64,000 nt of DNA from DASYLJ01 sp964404165 (lineage in GTDB: Bacteria; Desulfobacterota; Binatia; DP-6), in NCBI GenBank assembly GCA_964404165.1, contig CAYOIZ010000001.1, forward strand, positions 213,498 through 277,497, read 5' to 3'. The notes under the pieces were generated by a model, which ran no database searches, was not told where the DNA came from, and was given only the letters and a program-made list of their open reading frames with translations. The translations under genes and the position numbers were made by a program. Positions 55,690-64,000 of this stretch are shown piece after piece (position 1 is the stretch's first letter; each line of letters opens with the position of its first letter).

Positions 55690-56928
55690 TCAAGGGACGG
55701 TGGGGGCGTAGCTCACGACCGGCTCGGCCTTGCCGCGCACGCGCGCGGGGGCCGCGGCCTCGAATCGGAACAGGTCGCCGACCAGGCGGCGGGTCTCTTC
55801 GGAGACCAGGATCGGGGTGCCGTGCACCTTCGTCAGCTGCTCGAGGCGGGCGGCCACGTTCACCGCGTCGCCGATGGCGGTGTACTCGCGGCGTCGCGGC
55901 GAGCCGATGTCGCCGACGACCACCGTGCCGGTGTGGACGCCGATGCCCATGCGGAGTCGCGGCGCACCGCGCGCCGCGCGCGTCTCGTTCAGCTCGGCGA
56001 GGGCCGTCTGCATGGCGAGGGCGCAGCGCACCGCGCGCTCGGCGTGATCCGCCTGCGGGAGTGGGGCGCCGAAGTACGCCATGACGCCGTCGCCGATGTA
56101 CTTGTCGAGGGTCCCGCCGTGCGCGAACACGACCTCGACCATGCGGCCGTGGCACTCGTTCAGCAGTGCCACCACCTCGGGCGCGGTGAGGCCCTCCGAC
56201 ATCGACGTGAAGTCACGCAGGTCGCTGAACAGCAGCGTCACGGTGCAGTGCTGGCCCGCCTCGCCCTCGTCGCGCATGGCTTCGACGGCGGCGGCCACCT
56301 GTGGCGAGAAGTAGCGACCGAGGCGCTCGCGGCGCCGCTGCTCGCTGCTGACGTGCGCCACGAGCGCGATCGCGCGCTGGTTGGCGTAGACGACGGCGGT
56401 GGCGGTGACGCCGAGGAGCAGGACCGTCGCCGTCATGGCGCCGGCGTCGACGCCGCTCTCGTACTGCAGGCGCGTCCCGAGCACGACGCCGACGGCGGCG
56501 GCGAGCAGCACCTGCCAGCGCTCGAGGGTCAGCCCGGCGAGGAGGATCATCAGGACGTAGATCGCGATCGTGAACCCCGCCACCCCGGCGTCGGAGGGAT
56601 CGTTCAGATAGGCGCGCTGCACCAGGAACAGCATCGGCATGTCGACGAACGGGATGGCGTAGCTGGTGAGGTGCGCCGCCGACGGCAGATTGCGGCCGAG
56701 AACGAAGGCCACCGCGGCGGCGGCCCAGTAGAGGAGGATCGCGGGCAGGTTGCCGTGCCAGCCGGGGAGCCCGAGGCCGACGTCGAGGAAGGCCAGGAGC
56801 GGGCCGAAGGCGCACATGCCGAGGAACCGGATCGCGTTCAGGCGCAGCGCGTTGGCGAGGCGCTCCGCCGCCAGCGCGCGGCGGAACGCCTCGTCGGGAA
56901 CGGCCAGCGGAGCGACGGTGTCGCGCAT
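55690..56928 (-). CDS. Membrane class III adenylate cyclase
   Basis: A 412-residue protein with six hydrophobic segments (about residues 35-195) followed by a cytoplasmic cyclase domain. The metal aspartates lie in LFSDLRDFTSMSEG and DKYIGDGVMAYFG, where the Lys before YIGD supports ATP rather than GTP. The transition-state residues are in EYTAIGDAVNVAARLEQL. All catalytic residues are present. No other sensor domain is seen, so the membrane part may sense the signal. The ATG at 56928 fits the start of similarity. Confidence 0.9.
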   Translation of the reverse strand: MRDTVAPLAVPDEAFRRALAAERLANALRLNAIRFLGMCAFGPLLAFLDVGLGLPGWHGNLPAILLYWAAAAVAFVLGRNLPSAAHLTSYAIPFVDMPMLFLVQRAYLNDPSDAGVAGFTIAIYVLMILLAGLTLERWQVLLAAAVGVVLGTRLQYESGVDAGAMTATVLLLGVTATAVVYANQRAIALVAHVSSEQRRRERLGRYFSPQVAAAVEAMRDEGEAGQHCTVTLLFSDLRDFTSMSEGLTAPEVVALLNECHGRMVEVVFAHGGTLDKYIGDGVMAYFGAPLPQADHAERAVRCALAMQTALAELNETRAARGAPRLRMGIGVHTGTVVVGDIGSPRRREYTAIGDAVNVAARLEQLTKVHGTPILVSEETRRLVGDLFRFEAAAPARVRGKAEPVVSYAPTVP

Positions 56929-56983
56929 CGGAAAGCCCGCGCCCGACCTAGCGCAGCGCCGCCCGCGCTGACAACCGCGAGGT

Positions 56984-57012
56984 TTGACCCCCTGCGGGCG
57001 ATCCCCTAGAAA
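56984..57012 (+). promoter_or_regulatory. Promoter of the threonine-synthesis cluster
   Basis: TTGACC (56984-56989) and TAGAAA (57007-57012), 17 bp apart, lie upstream of the aminotransferase gene, leaving a leader of about 30 nt. Confidence 0.5.
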
Positions 57013-57048
57013 CCCAAAGCCTACCGGCCGGTCGGGTGGCCGCCCTGC

Positions 57049-58251
57049 ATGGAATTCCCACGCATCAAACGACTCCCGCCGTACGTCTTCAACGTCATCG
57101 GCGACCTGAAGCAGGCCGCGCGGCGTGCCGGCGAGGACATCATCGATCTGTCGATGGGCAACCCCGACGGGCCGACGCCGCCGCACATCGTGCAGAGCCT
57201 GGTGGAGTCGGCGCAGAAGCCGCAGAACCATCGCTACTCGGTGTCGCGCGGCATCTTCAAGCTGCGCGTCGCCATCTGCGACTGGTACAAGCGGCGCTTC
57301 GACGTCGACCTCGATCCCGACCGCGAGGCCATCGTCACCATCGGCTCGAAGGAGGGCATCGGGCATCTCGCCCTCGCCATGCTCGGCCCCGGCGACGTCG
57401 TCATGTGCCCCAGCCCGACGTATCCCATCCACCAGTACTCGGTGGTCATCGCCGGTGGCGACCTGCGTTCCGTGCCGCTGATGCCCGGCGGCGACTTCCT
57501 GGCGGCGCTGCAGGAGGCGGTACGCACGTCGTGGCCGAAGCCGAAGCTCCTCATCCTGAACTTCCCGGCCAATCCCACCACCGAGGTCGTCGACCTCGAC
57601 TTCTTCCGCGCCATCGTCGACTTCGCCAAGGAGCACGACTGCCTCGTGGTGCACGACCTCGCCTACGCCGACCTCTGCTTCGACGGCTACCAGGCGCCGT
57701 CGTTCATGCAGGTGCCGGGCGCGCGCGACATCGGGGTGGAGTTCTTCACGCTGTCGAAGAGCTACAACATGCCGGGCTGGCGCATCGGTTTCGCGGTCGG
57801 CAACGCCGAGATCATCGGCGCGCTGGCACGCATCAAGAGCTACCTCGACTACGGCACCTTCCAGCCGCTGCAGATCGCCGCCACGCACGCGCTCAACGGC
57901 CCGCAGCACTACGTCGACGAGATCCGCGAGGTCTACCGCGAGCGGCGCGACGTCCTCTGCGAGGGCCTGCAGCGCATCGGGTGGAACGTGCCGAAACCGA
58001 AGGCGACCATGTTCGTCTGGGCGGAGATCCCGGACGAGTGGAAGAAGCTGGGCTCGCTCGAGTTCGCGAAGCTGCTGCTGCGCGAGGCCAAGGTGGCGGT
58101 GTCGCCGGGCATCGGCTTCGGGGAGTACGGCGACAACTTCGTGCGGTTCGCCCTGATCGAGAACGAGCACCGCACGCGGCAGGCGGTGCGTGGCATCAAG
58201 CGAGCGCTCGGAGGCTCGTTGGCCGGCGCTCCCAGCGCCCATACGGGTTGA
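57049..58251 (+). CDS. alaC: Class I/II aminotransferase, AlaC (YfdZ)-like
   Basis: A 400-residue PLP enzyme with DLSMGNPDGPTPPHIV, PSPTYPIHQY, NFPANPTTEV, HDLAYADLCFDGY and the PLP lysine in TLSKSYNMPGWRIGF (about residues 238-252). It is closest in pattern to glutamate-pyruvate aminotransferase AlaC and to LL-diaminopimelate aminotransferase-like proteins. It is the first gene of a cluster with hom and thrC; in Geobacter-type genomes an alaC homologue is also found beside hom. Confidence 0.86.
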   Translation: MEFPRIKRLPPYVFNVIGDLKQAARRAGEDIIDLSMGNPDGPTPPHIVQSLVESAQKPQNHRYSVSRGIFKLRVAICDWYKRRFDVDLDPDREAIVTIGSKEGIGHLALAMLGPGDVVMCPSPTYPIHQYSVVIAGGDLRSVPLMPGGDFLAALQEAVRTSWPKPKLLILNFPANPTTEVVDLDFFRAIVDFAKEHDCLVVHDLAYADLCFDGYQAPSFMQVPGARDIGVEFFTLSKSYNMPGWRIGFAVGNAEIIGALARIKSYLDYGTFQPLQIAATHALNGPQHYVDEIREVYRERRDVLCEGLQRIGWNVPKPKATMFVWAEIPDEWKKLGSLEFAKLLLREAKVAVSPGIGFGEYGDNFVRFALIENEHRTRQAVRGIKRALGGSLAGAPSAHTG

Positions 58252-58261
58252 CGGAGGGATC

Positions 58262-59581
58262 GTGGCCACTGCACGGGCCGTCAAGGTCGGGCTGATCGGG
58301 TTCGGGACGATCGGCGCCGGCGTCGTCAAGCTGCTGCGGTCGCATCGTGCCGAGATCACGCGGCGTACGGGGCGGCCGATCGACATCACCACCATCGCCG
58401 ATCTCGACGTCACCACCGACCGCGGCGTCACGGTGAAGCCGGCGATGCTCACCACGGACGCGATGGGCATGATCGGCGATCCGTCGATCGACATCGTCAT
58501 CGAGCTGATCGGCGGCTACGAGCCGGCGCGGCGCTTCGTCCTCGAGGCCATCCGCCAGGGCAAGGACGTGGTGACGGCGAACAAGGCGCTGCTGGCGGTG
58601 CACGGCGAGGAGATCGTCGCGGCGGCCGAGAAGGGCTGTGTGCGCCTCGGCTTCGAGGCCAGCGTCGGCGGCGGTATCCCGATCCTGCGCACGTTGAAGG
58701 AAGGGCTCGCCGGCGATCGCACGGTGGCGGTGCACGGGATCGTCAACGGCACCTGCAACCACATCCTCACCACGATGACGCGCGAGGGCCGGCCGTTCGA
58801 CGACGTCCTCGCCGAGGCGCAGACGATGGGGCTCGCCGAGGCGAACCCCTCCACCGACATCGACGGCATCGACTCCGCCCACAAGCTCGCCCTGCTGACG
58901 ACGCTCGCCTTCGGCGTGCGGCCACGCTTCGCCGACATCCCCACCGAGGGGATCCGTCACGTCGACGCCATCGACATCGCCTTCGCCCGCGAGCTCGGCT
59001 ACACCATCAAGCTGCTCGCGATCGCGAAGGACCACGGCACGGCGCTCGAGGCGCGGGTCCATCCGACGATGATCCCGAACGGCCACCTGCTGGCCGACGT
59101 CGGCGGCAACTTCAACGCGCTCTTCGTGCGCGGCGCGGCGCTGGGGCCGACGATGTACTATGGACAGGGCGCCGGCTCGCTGCCGACCGCCACCGCCGTC
59201 ATCGCCGATCTGATCGCCGCCGTCCGCGACCGCACGGTCGGCAGCACGGTGCGCGTGCCGCCCTGGGGCGTGCCGCAGGCCGTGCTGCGGAAGGTCCGCA
59301 TGCAGCCCCTCGCCGATCTCGAGAGCGAGTACTATCTGCGCTGCATGGCGCTCGATCGGCCCGGTGTCCTGGCACGGATTGCTGGTATCCTGGGCCGCTT
59401 CGATATTAGTATCGCTGCCGTGATCCAACGAGACCGGCGGGCGGGAACGACGGTGCCCATCGTCATCCGCACGCATCGCGCCCGTGAGCGCAACGTGGCG
59501 CGGGCGCTGCGCGCGATCGACGGCCTCGAGACGGTGCGCGGGCGCCCGGTCTCGATCCGCATCGAGGAGCAGCTCGGATGA
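58262..59581 (+). CDS. hom: Homoserine dehydrogenase with ACT domain
   Basis: A 439-residue NAD(P)-dependent enzyme making homoserine from aspartate semialdehyde. NAD motif GLIGFGTIGAGVVKLL, TANKALLAVHG, catalytic GLAEANPSTDIDGIDSAHKL (split around residues 198-217), and a C-terminal ACT domain (about 350-439) that usually gives threonine feedback. GTG at 58262 follows GGAGGG. The stop overlaps the thrC start by ATGA. Confidence 0.96.
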   Translation: MATARAVKVGLIGFGTIGAGVVKLLRSHRAEITRRTGRPIDITTIADLDVTTDRGVTVKPAMLTTDAMGMIGDPSIDIVIELIGGYEPARRFVLEAIRQGKDVVTANKALLAVHGEEIVAAAEKGCVRLGFEASVGGGIPILRTLKEGLAGDRTVAVHGIVNGTCNHILTTMTREGRPFDDVLAEAQTMGLAEANPSTDIDGIDSAHKLALLTTLAFGVRPRFADIPTEGIRHVDAIDIAFARELGYTIKLLAIAKDHGTALEARVHPTMIPNGHLLADVGGNFNALFVRGAALGPTMYYGQGAGSLPTATAVIADLIAAVRDRTVGSTVRVPPWGVPQAVLRKVRMQPLADLESEYYLRCMALDRPGVLARIAGILGRFDISIAAVIQRDRRAGTTVPIVIRTHRARERNVARALRAIDGLETVRGRPVSIRIEEQLG

Positions 59582-60657
59582 CGACGACGCATCAGGGCTG
59601 GCGCGGCCTCATCGATCACTACCGCGCGCGCCTGCCCGTCGGGCCGGACGATCGGGTGGTGTCGCTCAGCGAGGGCAACACCCCGCTGGTGCGTGCCGAT
59701 CGTCTCGCGGCCGTGATCGCGCCGGGCGTCGAGGTGTACCTCAAATGCGAGGGCCAGAATCCCACCGGCTCCTTCAAGGACCGCGGCATGACCGTGGCGG
59801 TGACGCGCGCCCTGGCGGAAGGCGTCGAGGCCATCATCTGCGCCTCGACGGGCAACACCTCGGCGTCGGCGGCGGCGTTCGCGGCGCGCGGCGGCATTCG
59901 TGCCTACGTCGTCGTGCCGCAGGGCAAGATCGCGCTCGGCAAGCTGTCGCAGGCGGTGATGCACGGCGCCCGCGTCATCCAGATCGAGGGCAACTTCGAT
60001 CACGCCCTCACCCTGGTGCGTGACATCAAGGAGCGCTACCCGACGCAGCTCGCGCTGGTGAACTCCGTCAATCCCGACCGCATCCAGGGCCAGAAGACGG
60101 CAGCGTTCGAGATCTGCGACGTGCTCGGGCGCGCGCCCGACTACCACCTGCTGCCGGTCGGCAACGCCGGCAACATCACGGCGTACTGGCGCGGCTACTG
60201 CGAGTACCACGCCGACGGCATCACCACCTCGCGTCCGGTGATGATGGGCTTCGAGGCCGCGGGCGCCGCTCCGCTGGTGCATGGGCGCGTCGTCGAGGAG
60301 CCGCGCACGATCGCCACCGCCATCCGCATCGGTAACCCGGCGAGCTGGGACGGGGCCATCGGGGCCCGCGACGAGTCGGGCGGGGCCATCGAGGCAGTCG
60401 AGGACGAGGACATCCTCGCCGCCTACCGGCTGCTCGCCCGCACCGAGGGCGTCTTCGCGGAGCCGGCATCGGCGATCAGCGTCGCAGGGGCGCTGCGCAT
60501 GGGGGCGCGTGGTCAGCTGCGTCCGGGTGACGTCCTGGTGCTGACGCTCACGGGCCACGGTCTCAAGGATCCCGACACCGCCATCGCCAACTCGGAGCCC
60601 ACGGTCACCATTCCGGCAGATCTCGCGCGGCTAGCCGCTGTGCTCGAGCTGGGCTAG
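59578..60657 (+). CDS. thrC: Threonine synthase
   Basis: A 359-residue PLP enzyme converting O-phosphohomoserine to threonine. VVSLSEGNTPLVRADRL, the PLP lysine in NPTGSFKDRGMTVAV (about residue 63), STGNTSASAAAFAARG and LPVGNAGNITAYWRGY are typical of the shorter, plant/Gram-positive-like thrC. The phosphorylated substrate needs a homoserine kinase, but no thrB is present; the next gene is a candidate. Confidence 0.96.
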   Translation: MTTTHQGWRGLIDHYRARLPVGPDDRVVSLSEGNTPLVRADRLAAVIAPGVEVYLKCEGQNPTGSFKDRGMTVAVTRALAEGVEAIICASTGNTSASAAAFAARGGIRAYVVVPQGKIALGKLSQAVMHGARVIQIEGNFDHALTLVRDIKERYPTQLALVNSVNPDRIQGQKTAAFEICDVLGRAPDYHLLPVGNAGNITAYWRGYCEYHADGITTSRPVMMGFEAAGAAPLVHGRVVEEPRTIATAIRIGNPASWDGAIGARDESGGAIEAVEDEDILAAYRLLARTEGVFAEPASAISVAGALRMGARGQLRPGDVLVLTLTGHGLKDPDTAIANSEPTVTIPADLARLAAVLELG

Positions 60658-60669
60658 AGTTCCCCGTTG

Positions 60670-61881
60670 ATGAAGTGTGTGGTGTTGCAGGGGGACGGCA
60701 TGGGTGACGAGCCCATCGCCGACCTGGGGGGAAAAACGCCGCTCGAAGCGGCCCGCACGCCGAACCTGGACCGGATGGCCAGCCGCGGCATCCTGGGCCT
60801 GACCCGGACGATCCCCCAGGGGGTCACGCCCGCGAGCGAGGCCGGCAGCATGGCGCTGCTCGGCTACGATCCGGCGCGGTATCGCACCGGCTGTGCGCCC
60901 GTCGAGGCCGTCAGCCTCGGGGTTCCGCTCGGACCCGCCGACGTCGCGTTCCGCTGCAACCTCGTCACCCGCGAGGTGCTCGACGACGGCATCGAGATCA
61001 TGCGCGACTTCGCCGGAGGGCATCCCCCGAACAGCGAGGCGCACCTGCTCGTGGCCGACCTCGCCCGCGCGCTGGGCGGCGACGGCATCGAGCTCTATCC
61101 CGGCGTCGGCTACCGCCATCTGCTGGTGTGGCGCAACGGCGAGCAGGGCATGCGCACGACGCCGCCGCACACCATCGCGGACAAGCCGATCGCACCCGCC
61201 ATGCCCGAGGGGCCCGGCGCCGAGCGCCTGCAGGCGCTGATGTCGCGCGCGAGCGGCATCCTGGCGGCGCACCCGGTGTGCGAGGCGCGTCGCGCCCGTG
61301 GCGAGCGCGCGCCCACGTCGATCTGGCTCTGGGGGCAGGGCACGCGCACCACGCTGCCGTCGCTGCGCTCGCGCTTCGGCATCGAGGGCAGCGTCGTGGC
61401 GGCGCTCGACCACGTGCGTGGCCTCGGCATGATGGCCGGGCTGCGCGTGCTCGACGTCCCCGGCGCCACCGGCGATCTCGACACCAATTTCCGCGGCAAG
61501 GCCGAGCGCGGGCTGGCAGCGCTCGACGACCGCGACTTCGTCTGGATCAACGTGGGGGCCGCCACCGAGGGCGGTCACTCCGGCGATCCGCAGAAGAAGA
61601 TCGCCGCCATCGAGCACTTCGACGAGCACGTCGTCGGCCCGGTGCTGGAGGGGTTGCGGCAGCGCGGCGGCGAGTGGCGCGTGATGGTCGCCCCCGATCA
61701 TCCCACCCCGTGTGCCACGCGTGGCTACACCGGCGAGCCGGTGCCGTTCGTGGTCTACGTCGCGCGCGACGAGGAGAAGGCGCGCGGGCAGAAGCGCGGC
61801 TACCACGAGCGCGACGCCCGCGAGCAGGGCATCTTCATTCCCGAAGGCCACACGCTCGTCGAGCGTCTCCTGCGGGTGTAA
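60670..61881 (+). CDS. Cofactor-independent phosphoglycerate mutase-like protein; proposed homoserine kinase
   Basis: A 403-residue member of the alkaline-phosphatase-like ApgM family. The metal site starts with VLQGDGMGDEPI; the region usually reading GSDVAN before LGYDP reads ASEAGS (Ser56, Glu57), keeping the nucleophile Ser but changing the next Asp to Glu. ATEGGHSGDPQKK and APDHPTPC complete the bimetal site. The ApgM subgroup found next to hom/thrC is a proposed non-ThrB homoserine kinase (TIGR02535). The position after thrC with no thrB supports that, but phosphoglycerate mutase activity is not excluded. Confidence 0.8.
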   Translation: MKCVVLQGDGMGDEPIADLGGKTPLEAARTPNLDRMASRGILGLTRTIPQGVTPASEAGSMALLGYDPARYRTGCAPVEAVSLGVPLGPADVAFRCNLVTREVLDDGIEIMRDFAGGHPPNSEAHLLVADLARALGGDGIELYPGVGYRHLLVWRNGEQGMRTTPPHTIADKPIAPAMPEGPGAERLQALMSRASGILAAHPVCEARRARGERAPTSIWLWGQGTRTTLPSLRSRFGIEGSVVAALDHVRGLGMMAGLRVLDVPGATGDLDTNFRGKAERGLAALDDRDFVWINVGAATEGGHSGDPQKKIAAIEHFDEHVVGPVLEGLRQRGGEWRVMVAPDHPTPCATRGYTGEPVPFVVYVARDEEKARGQKRGYHERDAREQGIFIPEGHTLVERLLRV

Positions 61882-61890
61882 GGAGCCGCC

Positions 61891-62844
61891 ATGGAACGCA
61901 ACCTGGCGATGGACCTCGTCCGGGTCACCGAGGCGGCGGCGCTGGCGTCGGCGCGTCTCATGGGTCGCGGCGACGACGTCGGCGCCGACACGGCAGCGGT
62001 CGAGGCCATGCGGAAGGCGTTCGACGCCATCGGCATCGACGGCACCGTGGTGATCGGCGAGGGCCCGGAAGACGCCATCCCGATGCTGTTCGTCGGCGAG
62101 CGCGTCGGCACCGCACAGGGCCCGCAGGTCGACGTCGCGCTCGACGCCATCGAGGGCGCCACGATCTGCGCCACCGGCTCCTACAACGCGCTCTCCGCCA
62201 TCGCGATCGCGGATCCGGGCTCGCTGCTGCGCGTGCCCGACACCTACATGGAGAAGATCGCGTGCGGGCCCGAAGGCCGCGGCGTGATCGATCTCGACCG
62301 CACGCCGACGCAGAACCTGCAGGCACTGGCCGAGGCGAAGGGCGTCTACGTCGAGGACCTTACCGTCGTCATCCTCGACCGGCCGCGGCACGAGAAGCTC
62401 ATCGAGGAGGTCCGCCGCGCCGGCGCGCGCATCAAGCTCATCAGCGACGGCGACGTGTCGGCGGCGCTCGCCACCACGAAGCCCGAGGCGGGGGTCGACA
62501 TGATGATCGGCGTCGGTCGGGCGCCCCAGGGCATCATCGCCGCCGCGGCGCTCACGTGTCTCGGTGGCGAGATGCAGGCACGGCTCAAGCCGCGCAACGA
62601 GTTCGAGGCCGGGCAGTGCCGGGCGCTCGGCATCTTCGACATGCAGAAGAAGTACTCGCTCGACCAGCTGGCGTCGGGTGCCGTCATGTTCGCCGCCACC
62701 GGCGTCACCCCCGGGGACTACCTGGCGGGGGTCCGGTACGTGAAGGGCGGGGCCGTCACCACGTCGGTGGTCATGCGGTCGATCACCAGCACCATGCGGT
62801 TCATCCAGGCCCACCACCGCTTCGACCGCGTCCCGCTGTACTGA
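61891..62844 (+). CDS. glpX: Class II fructose-1,6-bisphosphatase
   Basis: A 317-residue gluconeogenic phosphatase. The protein contains MDLVRVTEAAALASARLMGR, GEGPEDAIPMLFVGERVG, VALDAIEGATICATGSYNAL, EKIACGPEGRGVIDLD and KLISDGDVSAAL. The metal-binding Asp and Glu of the usual DPIEGT motif are kept, but Pro and Thr are both Ala here (DAIEGA). Length is close to the family norm. SD AGGAG precedes the ATG, 9 nt after the mutase-like gene. Confidence 0.93.
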   Translation: MERNLAMDLVRVTEAAALASARLMGRGDDVGADTAAVEAMRKAFDAIGIDGTVVIGEGPEDAIPMLFVGERVGTAQGPQVDVALDAIEGATICATGSYNALSAIAIADPGSLLRVPDTYMEKIACGPEGRGVIDLDRTPTQNLQALAEAKGVYVEDLTVVILDRPRHEKLIEEVRRAGARIKLISDGDVSAALATTKPEAGVDMMIGVGRAPQGIIAAAALTCLGGEMQARLKPRNEFEAGQCRALGIFDMQKKYSLDQLASGAVMFAATGVTPGDYLAGVRYVKGGAVTTSVVMRSITSTMRFIQAHHRFDRVPLY

Positions 62845-62900
62845 CGGCCGCCGGTTTCGCGTGGCAAACCGCGGGTGATCGCGGTATGACGCCCCGTCAC

Positions 62901-63692
62901 ATGGCAGACGACGTCTTTGCCAACCTGGTCCTCGAGCGCGCCGGTGCGGTCGCCACGATCCGCCTGAACCGGCCGAAGGCGCTGAACGCGCTCGACGCCG
63001 CCACCCTCCGCGAGCTCGCCCGCGCCATCCGCGACATCCGCCGCGACGACGGCGTCCGCGCCGTGGTGATCACGGGTGCCGGCGAGAAGGCCTTCTGCGC
63101 CGGGGCCGACATCGCGGCCATGGCGGCGATGTCGGGCGAAGACGGGCATGCCTACTCGCGGCTCGGCCACGAGGTGCTCGGCCGCCTCGAGGAGCTCGAC
63201 GTGCCGGTCGTCGCCGCGGTGAACGGCGTGGCGCTCGGAGGCGGGCTCGAGCTGGCCCTCGCCTGCGACCTCATCGTGGCCGCACAGAAGGCGCGCCTCG
63301 GCCTCCCGGAGATCACGCTCGGGCTCATTCCCGGCTTCGGGGGTACGCAGCGCCTGGTGCTCCGCACCGGGCTGGCACGTGCGCGGGAGCTCGTATACCT
63401 CGGAGGCATGGTTCCCGCGGACGAGGCGCTGCGCATCGGCCTGGTCAACCGCGTGGTGCCAGACAATCAGCTCGCGGCCGAGGCCGCCACGCTCGCCGCC
63501 GAGCTCGCGTCCCGAGCCCCGGTGGCGCTGCGGCAGGCGAAGCGCGCCACGCGCGCGTCGGCGGAGGCGGCGCTGGCATCGGGGCTGCGCTACGAGGTCG
63601 AGGCCTTCGGTGTCACCTTCGGCACCGAGGATCGCGTCGAGGGGCTGACGGCGTTCCTCGAGAAGCGGCCGCCCGCCTGGAAGGGACGCTGA
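62901..63692 (+). CDS. Enoyl-CoA hydratase (crotonase), classical active site
   Basis: A 263-residue hydratase acting in fatty-acid or amino-acid breakdown. LNRPKALNALDAATLRELAR, FCAGADIAAMAAM, NGVALGGGLELALACD and the catalytic glutamates in LGLPEITLG and ARARELVYLGG are all present. ATG at 62901 matches family lengths; ATG at 62886 would add five residues and neither has a good ribosome site. It is 3 nt before the mutase gene, suggesting a shared catabolic operon with methylmalonyl-CoA metabolism. Confidence 0.92.
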   Translation: MADDVFANLVLERAGAVATIRLNRPKALNALDAATLRELARAIRDIRRDDGVRAVVITGAGEKAFCAGADIAAMAAMSGEDGHAYSRLGHEVLGRLEELDVPVVAAVNGVALGGGLELALACDLIVAAQKARLGLPEITLGLIPGFGGTQRLVLRTGLARARELVYLGGMVPADEALRIGLVNRVVPDNQLAAEAATLAAELASRAPVALRQAKRATRASAEAALASGLRYEVEAFGVTFGTEDRVEGLTAFLEKRPPAWKGR

Positions 63693-63695
63693 GCG

Positions 63696-64000
63696 ATGAC
63701 GAAGCGCGACTGGCTCGAACGCCGCTACGCCAGGACCCCCGAGCGCCCGGTGCGCTTCTCGACCGTCTCCGACATGCAGGTCGAGCCGCTCTACACCGCC
63801 GACGATCTGCCCGCCGGCGCCGGCGACCGCATCGGCCTCCCCGGTGAGTTCCCGTACACGCGCGGCGTCCATCCCGGCATGTACCGCGCCCGTCTCTGGA
63901 CCATGCGGCAGTTCGCCGGCTTCGGCACCGCCGAGGACACGAACGCGCGCTTCCACTTCCTCCTGAAGCAGGGGCAGACCGGGCTCTCGACCGCCTTCGA
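63696..64000 (+). CDS. Methylmalonyl-CoA mutase large chain (3' end outside window)
   Basis: The first 101 residues of a B12-dependent acyl-CoA mutase: TKRDWLERRYARTPERPVRF, YTADDLPAGAGDRIG and the substrate-channel signature GEFPYTRGVHPGMYRARLW, then RQFAGFGTAEDTNARFHFLL. The reading frame is open to the window end. It could be methylmalonyl-CoA mutase or a close relative such as isobutyryl-CoA mutase; the B12 domain needed to tell is outside. Confidence 0.9.
   Translation, partial: MTKRDWLERRYARTPERPVRFSTVSDMQVEPLYTADDLPAGAGDRIGLPGEFPYTRGVHPGMYRARLWTMRQFAGFGTAEDTNARFHFLLKQGQTGLSTAF

Noticed and set aside
57049..58251. Calling the aminotransferase LL-diaminopimelate aminotransferase (dapL).
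   Set aside because: The motifs fit AlaC at least as well and the neighbours are threonine genes, not lysine genes.

Overview
The window is a 64 kb piece of a very GC-rich, gene-dense bacterial chromosome. It holds 61 protein-coding genes (the first and last cut by the window edges) and two tRNA genes, with no rRNA, CRISPR array, insertion sequence or prophage that I can see. Gene order recalls proteobacteria: thrS-infC-rpmI-rplT-pheS-pheT-ihfA, surE-pcm-nlpD and lepA-lepB. These, a PyrR-controlled pyrimidine operon, many fatty-acid/acyl-CoA genes and the end of a methylmalonyl-CoA mutase gene fit a high-GC 'Deltaproteobacteria-type' lineage (Myxococcota / Desulfobacterota / Binatota neighbourhood). 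The exact taxon is inference.

Layout. 1-5007: sugar kinase end, membrane glycosyltransferase, UDP-glucose dehydrogenase, UDP-glucuronate decarboxylase and a second epimerase, a nucleotide-sugar operon for surface glycans. 5082-7586: lepA and lepB. 7607-14971: methyltransferases, a GH78-like glycosidase, a thiolase-like protein without the thiolase cysteine, a nitronate-monooxygenase-family protein and an AI-2E-family membrane protein. 15076-22443: tRNA-Val and the translation operon thrS to ihfA plus a MerR regulator. 23249-26963: tRNA-Pro, surE, pcm, nlpD-like, apt, CDF transporter. 27024-30324: fumC, a lipoprotein SppA protease, a GST-like protein. 30350-40248: PyrR attenuator, then pyrR-pyrB-pyrC-carA-carB-recG. 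40294-44967: a lipoprotein, the agmatine-to-putrescine pair aguA/aguB, and a Tat-exported amidase with an unknown 100-residue neighbour. 45197-56928: accessory metabolism (acyl-CoA dehydrogenase, UbiA prenyltransferase, SDR/NTF2/crotonase operon, HAD/unknown/dienelactone-hydrolase operon, two DJ-1/PfpI proteins, TetR-flavoprotein unit, adenylate cyclase). 57049-61881: aminotransferase-hom-thrC-phosphomutase-like cluster for threonine synthesis. 61891-64000: GlpX-type FBPase, enoyl-CoA hydratase, methylmalonyl-CoA mutase start.

Most of the window is core metabolism and I did not find an obvious large new system. The observations most worth following are: (1) non-canonical starts, ATA for infC and CTG for lepA; (2) a PyrR-binding hairpin plus intrinsic terminator ahead of pyrR; (3) a repeated -35/17 bp/-10 arrangement in which the start codon lies 6-9 nt after the -10 box, implying leaderless mRNAs; (4) a phosphomutase-like protein in the place of the missing homoserine kinase gene; (5) a Tat amidase paired with an unrecognised small protein; (6) recurrent strong hairpins without T-tracts in intergenic gaps, and convergent genes that share a CTAG stop.
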